Origin: Candidatus Fermentibacterota bacterium
GTDB taxonomy: Bacteria; JAFGKV01
Assembly: GCA_030620115.1 (NCBI GenBank)
Contig: JAUXFG010000062.1
Location: forward strand, 1-20,806
Direction: 5' to 3'
DNA: 20,806 bases
Shown here in pieces: positions 15,252 through 20,806 of this stretch. The notes beneath the pieces were generated by a model. That model made no database searches. It saw only the letters and a list, made by a program, of their open reading frames with translations, and was not told the origin of the DNA. Positions within the stretch are counted from its first letter, which is position 1. Each line of letters opens with the position of its first letter. The position numbers were made by a program, and so were the translations under genes.

Positions 15252-16508
15252 ATGAACGAGCTGCTCTCCCCCTCTGCTGCCCTGAGAGAAGCATGGCGTT
15301 GTCTTCACTGTTGGGACGCCCCCTGCACCGCGGCGTGCCCGGTCCACGTTCCTATCCCAGAGTTCATCGCACGGCTGAGGGCCGACGATATCGTAGGGGC
15401 GGAGGAACTCGTTCGCCAGGCAAACCCCCTCATCAGCAGCTGTGGTGATATCTGTCCCGACGAAGATTACTGTTCACGGGCCTGCATATTGAAAGACGTG
15501 GAGGGTTCCATCCGCGTGCGGGAACTCCACGGGTTCGTCACCGAATCAGCCCACGCGCCGTGGCAGCGCTGGAAGCCGTGGAAGGCAGAGCGGGTAGCCG
15601 TGGTAGGCGCGGGTCCTGCAGGTATTGCCTGTGCCCGTGAGCTTGCGCGTTTTGGATACCATGTGTTTGTATTCGAGAAAGACAACGCCCCTGGAGGCAT
15701 GCTCCGCTATTCCCTTGCGGCTGATCGGTTTCCCGTTCGGATCCTTGATCAAGACCTGGCCCTCATGCAGGGTTTGGGCATCACATGGAAAACCGGCGCT
15801 TGTGTCGACTCCCTGAAATCGCTTTTGGATTCCTACGACGCCGTGTTCTACGGCACCGGCCGTCATGAGGATGCCACCCTGGGGCTAGCCGACGAAGAAT
15901 CATTTCTTTTCAGTGGCTTATCCTTCTTGCGCGCCTGGAGAACGGGATCCGGCGAGAGCCTTGCGGGAAAGGATGTGGTGATCATTGGCGGTGGCAACGT
16001 ATCCCTCGATGTCGCCTCCACAGCCGTACATGCAGGGGCAGAGAGCGTTGTCTTGATATACCGGCGCGGGCCCAAGGAAATGCCTGTCTGGAAACGGGAG
16101 CGGGAACACGTGGAAGGCAAGGGAGTCAGATTCGAGTTCTGCACACGCCCTACAGGCTTCATCACAGAAGGAGGGGTGCTCAAGGCGCTCCAATGCCAGC
16201 GCACGAGACTCATCGACACCGGGAAGTCGCGGCTCACACCACAGGATGTGGAGGGCTATGATTTTCTCCTGCCGGCTGATCTGGTGATTGGATCCGTGGG
16301 CATGAATGCCTCCAAGGATGAAGACGTGGAGCTAGGGTGGAAGGACAAAGCATATCTTCCCGTAGATGAGAATATGCGGACCAAAGAAAAGAGGCTTTTT
16401 GCCGGTGGCGACTTGGTCTCGGGCGAGGGGACGGTGGTGGCTGCCCAGTCTCACGGGATACGGGCGGCAAGAGCCATCCACGCCTTATTGCAGGAGGTGC
16501 GGTCATGA
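15252..16508 (+). CDS. preT: NAD(P)/FAD oxidoreductase subunit, PreT-like (GltD family)
   Basis: The 418-residue protein matches the electron-input subunit of dihydropyrimidine dehydrogenase. Two cysteine clusters near the N-terminus (Cys17, 20, 25, 29 and Cys64, 68, 74, 78) bind [4Fe-4S] centres. An FAD Rossmann motif follows (VAVVGAGPAG, 115-124), then an NAD(P) motif (VVIIGGGNVSLDVAS, about 236-250), YRRGPKEMP, and the second FAD loop FAGGDLVSGEGTVVAA. Electrons from NAD(P)H would pass to the next gene product. The ATG is preceded by a full AGGAGGT at 15242-15248. The stop overlaps the preA start by 4 bp (ATGA), so the two subunits are coupled. It could equally be called GltD-like alone, but the partner fixes the PreT reading. 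It corresponds to the middle part of E. coli YgfK. Confidence 0.87.
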   Translation: MNELLSPSAALREAWRCLHCWDAPCTAACPVHVPIPEFIARLRADDIVGAEELVRQANPLISSCGDICPDEDYCSRACILKDVEGSIRVRELHGFVTESAHAPWQRWKPWKAERVAVVGAGPAGIACARELARFGYHVFVFEKDNAPGGMLRYSLAADRFPVRILDQDLALMQGLGITWKTGACVDSLKSLLDSYDAVFYGTGRHEDATLGLADEESFLFSGLSFLRAWRTGSGESLAGKDVVIIGGGNVSLDVASTAVHAGAESVVLIYRRGPKEMPVWKREREHVEGKGVRFEFCTRPTGFITEGGVLKALQCQRTRLIDTGKSRLTPQDVEGYDFLLPADLVIGSVGMNASKDEDVELGWKDKAYLPVDENMRTKEKRLFAGGDLVSGEGTVVAAQSHGIRAARAIHALLQEVRS

Positions 16509-17734
16509 CCGGCGCATCACAGAGCAAACGGGGGCCTGAGCCTCCGCTCGATCTCTCGGTCAGCTTCCTGGGCATCGAACTCGAGAACCCCTTTATTCTC
16601 TCCGCGGCTCCGTCTACCGACGAGCTGGACATAGCATGCGCAGGGCTCGATGCGGGGTGGGCTGGCGTGATCCTGAAAACCACCAGTGTTGAGGGAAATC
16701 CGGTCTCCCTGGCATACCCCATGATGTCTACCATGGACTGGGCGGGCAGACGATTGGTGGGCATGGGCAACATCGATCTCATATCGGAGCACCACATCGA
16801 CGTGGTGGAGAAACGTGTGGCGATCCTCAAATCCGAGTTTGGATCCAAGCTTATCGCTGCCAGCATTATGGGGCAGAAACAAGAGGACTGGCAGAGCCTC
16901 GTGCAGCGACTGAAGGATGCAGGCGTAGACCTCATCGAGTGCAGTTTCTCGTGCCCGCAGGGCTCCATGGGCGAGCGCCCAGGCGCCATGTTGGCCCAGT
17001 CTGCCGAGGCTACGGAGAAAGTCACTGGATGGGTAAAGGAAGCCGCGGGAGATCTTCCTGTGTTGATCAAGATCACACCTCAGGTCACTGATGTGGTGGA
17101 GATCGCCCAGGCGGTGAAGAATGGAGGCGCTGATGGGCTCACCGCATCGAATTCCGTGCCGGCGCTTATGGGAGTCGATATCGAGACCTTTGTTCCAGCC
17201 CCCTCCTTGGATCAATATTCCACCTATTCGGGATTGACCGGACCTGCAATCAAACCTTTGACACTGCGAACCGTTGCGGAGATCGCGCGGCATGTCGATA
17301 TTCCCATCAGCGGCAATGGCGGCATCTCCACGTGGAAGGATGCGGTGGAGCTCTTTTCAGTGGGCGCCCGGAATATCCAGATCTGTACCGCGGTCATGCA
17401 TTATGGTTTCCGAATCGTGGATGACCTCAAGTCCGGCCTGTCGAACTATATGAAACGAAGGGGTTTCGGCCGTGTGTCTGATATCGTTGGCAAGGCTCTC
17501 CCGCATATCGTAGATCACGACAGCCTCCCCAGGAGAACGGTCAAGAGCCGTATCAAGAGTGATCTCTGTATCGGTTGTGGCGTCTGTTACGTGGCCTGCA
17601 GAGACGGCGGGCATCTGGCCATCAGCATGGATGACCGACAGCCGGTGGTGGACGACGACAAGTGTGTAGGGTGTGGCCTCTGCATGCTCACATGCCCCGT
17701 GAGTGACTGCATCAGCATGGAGGTGATCACATGA
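16505..17734 (+). CDS. preA: Dihydropyrimidine-dehydrogenase-like catalytic subunit, PreA-like
   Basis: The 409-residue protein has a class 1 DHOD-type FMN barrel (about 14-340): LENPFILSAAPST, the catalytic loop CSFSCPQGSMGERPG with Cys150 at the expected acid position, LIKITPQVTD, TASNSVPALMG, and the phosphate-binding ISGNGGI / ARNIQICTAVMHYG. The C-terminus carries two [4Fe-4S] ferredoxin motifs (CIGCGVCYVACRD and CVGCGLCMLTCPVSDC). It would reduce a ring C=C, or run in reverse, using electrons from PreT. Compared with dihydropyrimidine dehydrogenase as I remember it, the loop Asn before SCP is Ser (SFSCP) and the upstream N-rich loop (SYNKNDW) is shortened to GQKQEDW. The substrate may therefore not be uracil. 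ATGA overlaps link it to both neighbours. Confidence 0.86.
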   Translation: MTGASQSKRGPEPPLDLSVSFLGIELENPFILSAAPSTDELDIACAGLDAGWAGVILKTTSVEGNPVSLAYPMMSTMDWAGRRLVGMGNIDLISEHHIDVVEKRVAILKSEFGSKLIAASIMGQKQEDWQSLVQRLKDAGVDLIECSFSCPQGSMGERPGAMLAQSAEATEKVTGWVKEAAGDLPVLIKITPQVTDVVEIAQAVKNGGADGLTASNSVPALMGVDIETFVPAPSLDQYSTYSGLTGPAIKPLTLRTVAEIARHVDIPISGNGGISTWKDAVELFSVGARNIQICTAVMHYGFRIVDDLKSGLSNYMKRRGFGRVSDIVGKALPHIVDHDSLPRRTVKSRIKSDLCIGCGVCYVACRDGGHLAISMDDRQPVVDDDKCVGCGLCMLTCPVSDCISMEVIT

Positions 17735-19044
17735 AGCTGTATGCCAATGCGCTGCTTATCACCAATGACAGCGAGAATCGGGTCATCCAACCGGGTTGTA
17801 TGGCAGTGACGAATGGACGCATTTCCTATGTAGGCAAGGAAACCGAGGGAAACTTCCCCCCCGAGGTCGAACGCCTAGATATGGGAGGCAGAGTCTTGAT
17901 GCCCGGGCAGATTCTCGGCCATACGCACTTGTACAGTTTCCTCGCGCGCGGTCTTGCTCCGGAAGGGGCGCCGCAAAATTTCGTGGAACAACTGCAACAG
18001 ATGTGGTGGCGTCTCGATCGCGCCTTGAAGCTCGAGGATGTGTACTGGAGCGCAAAGGGTGCGTGTCTCGAGGCGCTACTCTCGGGCACCACCACGGTGA
18101 TCGATCACCACGCCAGTCCATCCTGTATCGAAGGAAGCCTTGAGGCGCTGGCAAAGGGCATTGCGGAGATCGGTATCCGCGGGGCCCTGGCCTATGAAAT
18201 CACCGATCGCAACGGCTTTGAGGGCGCGCAGCAGGGGATCGAGGAGAATCTCCGGGGCATGGAGATCGCCAAAGAAATGCCCGGCTTTCTCGCCGCACGC
18301 ATCGGTCTCCACGCATCATTTACTCTGAGTGATAAGACGCTGGATGCAGTGGCGGAGAAAATGCCTCGGATCGGCATTCATATCCATGTGGCTGAAGACT
18401 GGGAGGATGTGGATCTCAGCCGTGAGCTGCATGGAGGAGGCGTGTTGCAGCGCTTGGGCATCCGTGGACTTCTTGATGAACAGAGCATCCTCGTGCACGG
18501 CGTGCATCTCGAAGAGGATGAGCTCCACCGGCTTGCGGAGTCGGGGGCATTCCTCGTGCACAATCCTCGCTCGAATATGAACAACGGTGTTGGCGCCGCC
18601 AACTTGATGGCATTTGAGGCCGCGGGCGTCAATCTCGCCATGGGGAGCGACGGTATGGGGCCTGATCCCGCCCCTGAAGCCATGGCTGCCCTCCTGCTGC
18701 AGCGCCACCGCGCGGGCAGCCCCTCGGTTGCGTGGCCTCTCATACAGAAGATCTACTGTGAGGGCAACCCGCGGCTTGCGACCCGAACATTCGGCATTCC
18801 CCTTGGGAAACTCGAAGCCGGAGCTGCGGCCGATTTCATAGTACGGGATTACCAGCCTCCTACACCGCTGAATCAGGACAACTGGTGGGGACACTTCTTG
18901 TTTGGTTTGGCCTCGACGCCTGTGGACATGGTGGTAGTAGCCGGTGATACTCTGGTGAGCCACGGGCAACCGGTCAATCTCGACGCAGGACAGGTCTGGC
19001 ATGAATGCCGACGCCGGGCACACGACCTATGGGCGCGCTGGTGA
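17731..19044 (+). CDS. ssnA: SsnA-like amidohydrolase/aminohydrolase
   Basis: The 437-residue protein aligns well, from memory, with E. coli SsnA. The metal HxH is in GQILGHTHLYSFLARG. MWWRLDRALKLEDVYWSAKG and TTTVIDHHASPSCIEGSLEA are near-identical family landmarks. The later metal and catalytic positions are in GIHIHVAEDWED, ILVHGVHLEEDEL, LVHNPRSNMNNGVG and AMGSDGMGPDP. It belongs to the amidohydrolase superfamily, which deaminates or opens heterocyclic amines. SsnA's own reaction is not firmly assigned; it was once named for a putative selenium role and its locus is linked to anaerobic purine use. It overlaps preA by 4 bp (ATGA) and the downstream PLP enzyme by 4 bp or more, so it belongs to one operon. 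Confidence 0.87.
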   Translation: MKLYANALLITNDSENRVIQPGCMAVTNGRISYVGKETEGNFPPEVERLDMGGRVLMPGQILGHTHLYSFLARGLAPEGAPQNFVEQLQQMWWRLDRALKLEDVYWSAKGACLEALLSGTTTVIDHHASPSCIEGSLEALAKGIAEIGIRGALAYEITDRNGFEGAQQGIEENLRGMEIAKEMPGFLAARIGLHASFTLSDKTLDAVAEKMPRIGIHIHVAEDWEDVDLSRELHGGGVLQRLGIRGLLDEQSILVHGVHLEEDELHRLAESGAFLVHNPRSNMNNGVGAANLMAFEAAGVNLAMGSDGMGPDPAPEAMAALLLQRHRAGSPSVAWPLIQKIYCEGNPRLATRTFGIPLGKLEAGAAADFIVRDYQPPTPLNQDNWWGHFLFGLASTPVDMVVVAGDTLVSHGQPVNLDAGQVWHECRRRAHDLWARW

Positions 19045-20276
19045 CTTTGCTTCGCTGCGTGACATGTGGAGCTGAATACGACCCACGCGGCGACCATCCA
19101 CTCACCTGCCCGGTCTGCGGCCTCGATCGCGGGACATTGGACTACGAGTATGATCTCCCGCAATTGGCCGCCGATTGGGCAAAACCCGAGGACATTCACG
19201 CCGGCATAGGGGCTTGGCTTCCAATCCTTCCCATCTCCTCTGCCGGCTCTCTCCCTCCGCTCCCTCTCGGTCCTACACCTCTCATACACGCCACACGCTT
19301 GGCAGCTCACCTGGGAATCAAGGCCCTCCGGCTCAAGCTCGACTCAATGCTCCCCAGTGCGTCGCTCAAAGACCGCGCCTCAGCCCTCGCCCTGGCTCAT
19401 GCGAAGGAACGAGGCGTGACGATCATTGTGGCGGCATCCACGGGAAATGCCGCGTCCTCGTTGGCAACATTGGCGGCATCAAGCGGCCAGAAAGCGGTCC
19501 TATTGGTACCTGCCGACGCTCCCCCGGCGAAGCTCTGTCAGATCGCCATGCACGGAGGCATCCTCGTGCCTCTGAAGACAAGCTACGACCATGCCTTTGA
19601 TCTCTCCATGGAGCTCGCCGCCCGAGAGGGCTGGTACGTGCGCAGTACCGCAGTGAATCCCGTGCTTTCGGAAGGGAAGAAGACCTCGGCGCTGGAGACG
19701 ACCTTTCAGCTCGATTGGAATCCCCGAGACCCATGGTTCGTGAGCGTGGGTGACGGCTGTATCTTCGGTTCTTTCTACAAGGGACTGAGAGAGCTTAAGA
19801 CGCTCGGCTGGATCGCCGAGATGCCGCCACTTTTCGGTGTTCAGGCCTCCGGCGCCGCACCCTTGGCCAATTGCTGGGAGCAGGAGAAAAAGGAGATCAC
19901 CCCCTTGGAAGAGATCTCCACGTACGCTGACAGCATCGCAGTAGGGCACCCCCGGGACTGGGTGAAAGCGTTGCGCGCCGCAAGGGAGAGTCACGGACAA
20001 ATCATTGCCGCCCCTGACGATCTGATCCGAGATGCAGCTTCAATGCTGGCAAAACAGGCGGGGGTATTGGCAGAACCAGCCGCCGCCGCATCACTGGCCG
20101 GCCTTCTGATCCTCAAAGAGGAAGGCCGCCTCGGGCGAGATGACAGCGCCGTGATTTTCATCACCGGCCATGGCCTAAAAGATCAGGCAGCCCTCACCCA
20201 ATCAGTGACATTCCCCGATGCCATCGCCCCGGATCCGTGCCAAATCCTTCAGTTCATCAAATCCGCAATTACCTGA
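19041..20276 (+). CDS. Zinc-ribbon threonine synthase-like PLP enzyme (fold type II)
   Basis: The protein has about 411 residues. An N-terminal zinc ribbon (LRCVTCGAEYDP ... CPVCG) is followed by a tryptophan-synthase-beta-type fold. It has the PLP lysine in PSASLKDRASA (Lys110), the substrate loop AASTGNAASSLA, the phosphate-binding region FVSVGDGCIFGSFYKG, and the C-terminal ITGHGLKDQAA typical of threonine synthase. Starts at 19005, 19029 (ATG) and 19041 (GTG) are possible. 19041 is chosen because it gives the same 4-bp overlap (GTGA) as the other operon junctions and the ribbon begins at once; its ribosome site is weak. By sequence it is a threonine synthase family member. In this operon a beta-elimination or ammonia-lyase role, like that of YgeX, is an inference. 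No other threonine gene is nearby. Confidence 0.8.
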   Translation: MTLLRCVTCGAEYDPRGDHPLTCPVCGLDRGTLDYEYDLPQLAADWAKPEDIHAGIGAWLPILPISSAGSLPPLPLGPTPLIHATRLAAHLGIKALRLKLDSMLPSASLKDRASALALAHAKERGVTIIVAASTGNAASSLATLAASSGQKAVLLVPADAPPAKLCQIAMHGGILVPLKTSYDHAFDLSMELAAREGWYVRSTAVNPVLSEGKKTSALETTFQLDWNPRDPWFVSVGDGCIFGSFYKGLRELKTLGWIAEMPPLFGVQASGAAPLANCWEQEKKEITPLEEISTYADSIAVGHPRDWVKALRAARESHGQIIAAPDDLIRDAASMLAKQAGVLAEPAAAASLAGLLILKEEGRLGRDDSAVIFITGHGLKDQAALTQSVTFPDAIAPDPCQILQFIKSAIT

Positions 20277-20806
20277 TCAAATAAAATCCACATCCACTCA
20301 CATCGTGACAATTCATGCGATAGAATAGCCTTTCGTTCTACAAATCGGCAATTCAGGCGCTGGACGAGATGACAACAGACGCCTCTATCCATATTCCCCG
20401 GAAAAAACGAAACCCAATGCTCGGATATTTGGGATGTTTCATTCTCTCGTTTTGCGGTCTCGGCCTATCGCTACGGCTCAAGATAGGAATAGGGAATCCC
20501 GTAGAGAGATCCCGGAACCGTGGCGTCACCCTCTGTCATTGCGAGGAGGGTAACGACGAAACAATCTCATCCGCCCATTGAGATCGCCGCGCTGTCGCTC
20601 GCGATGACCCCCGGGACCTCAGTCATTGCAGGGAGGGTTCCGAAAGTGTAAAGCACTTCGCGGCCTGTCCTGAAACATCCCGAGATTTCCACGTGTTTCA
20701 ACACTCTACGCCTTCTGCTCAGCCCCGCAGCAGCAAAACCCGCGAGTGCGGTCCTCTACCGATTCACCACTACATTCCCGCTCATGATACGATCCTGTGT
20801 CTGAAC
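20277..20806. other. Non-coding tail with dispersed repeats
   Basis: These 530 bp follow the operon. A 70-codon open frame at 20369-20581 ends inside a palindromic repeat and shows no family features. An imperfect TAGAA/TTCTA stem near 20324-20342 is the only terminator-like structure, without a T tract. The rest contains the GTCATTGCGAG palindrome and a partial copy of its end at about 20623-20640. Confidence 0.5.
20535..20608. repeat. GTCATTGCGAG-type palindromic repeat
   Basis: The left arm starts GTCATTGCGAGGAGGGTAAC and runs through ACAATCTC. The right arm is the inverse of GTCATCGCGAGCGACAGCGC and ends at GAGATC; about 8 nt form the loop. Repeats with this GTCATTGCGAG...CGCAATGAC build are common interspersed palindromes in many environmental bacterial genomes. 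A truncated GTCATTGCAGGGAGGGTTCC follows at 20623, probably a second, degraded copy. Confidence 0.75.

Noticed and set aside
16234-17293. Long minus-strand open frames (258-280 codons) opposite preA
   Set aside because: GC-rich antisense shadows of a gene with clear FMN-barrel and ferredoxin motifs.
20369-20581. 70-codon open frame with a hydrophobic stretch
   Set aside because: It runs into the palindromic repeat and ends there; no Shine-Dalgarno or family features. Best read as non-coding.

Overview
The window reads as a chromosomal piece, probably from a metagenome-derived genome, of a Gram-negative-type bacterium with a GC-rich, repeat-studded genome. The clues are a secreted protein with a type IX secretion (T9SS) C-terminal sorting domain, a patatin fused to a POTRA/outer-membrane barrel, and dispersed palindromic repeats. 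The T9SS tail points towards the Bacteroidota/FCB neighbourhood or one of its candidate phyla. No ribosomal or other taxonomic marker is present, so this placement is tentative.

Layout. 1-180: the 3' end of a YgjP/DUF45-type zinc metallopeptidase. 565-1150 (minus): a ribbon-helix-helix antitoxin and MazF/PemK toxin pair with a clear promoter. 1416-1946: a stand-alone minimal nucleotidyltransferase. 2027-3445: a secreted TIM-barrel-like T9SS protein interrupted by an in-frame amber codon. 3457-9832 (minus): a probable four-gene run read from 9832 downwards. It holds two GT39/PMT-type polytopic glycosyltransferases (4-bp ATGA overlap), a small radical SAM protein (22-bp overlap) and a patatin-POTRA-barrel protein. 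10423-14834 (plus): a DUF3417-type alpha-glucan phosphorylase, then a TGS/uridine-kinase-like nucleoside kinase. Between these two lies an 8-bp-period CCCC array, G-rich on the other strand. 15252-20276 (plus): a tightly coupled four-gene operon, preT-preA-ssnA-(zinc-ribbon threonine synthase-like), with every junction overlapping by about 4 bp. The last 530 bp hold palindromic repeats and no convincing gene.

The best candidate for an undescribed system is the 15.25-20.28 kb operon. PreT and PreA together form an iron-sulfur/flavin dihydropyrimidine-dehydrogenase-like reductase. SsnA is a ring-acting amidohydrolase-family protein. The last gene is a fold-type II PLP enzyme. In E. coli a fused YgfK (PreA-like plus PreT-like), SsnA and YgeX (PLP diaminopropionate ammonia-lyase) sit in a locus whose homologues have been tied to anaerobic purine/urate breakdown. 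Here the same three chemistries are packed into four genes, with the reductase split and the lyase replaced by a threonine-synthase-type enzyme. PreA also appears to lack some of the uracil-contacting residues known from dihydropyrimidine dehydrogenase. I infer a reductive heterocycle catabolic pathway with an unusual substrate.

The intergenic DNA is rich in structure. Two large imperfect palindromes (10.03-10.21 and 15.00-15.21 kb) share a core but have different outer arms, and a solo arm sits beside the toxin-antitoxin promoter. A GTCATTGCGAG-type palindrome lies at 20.5 kb.
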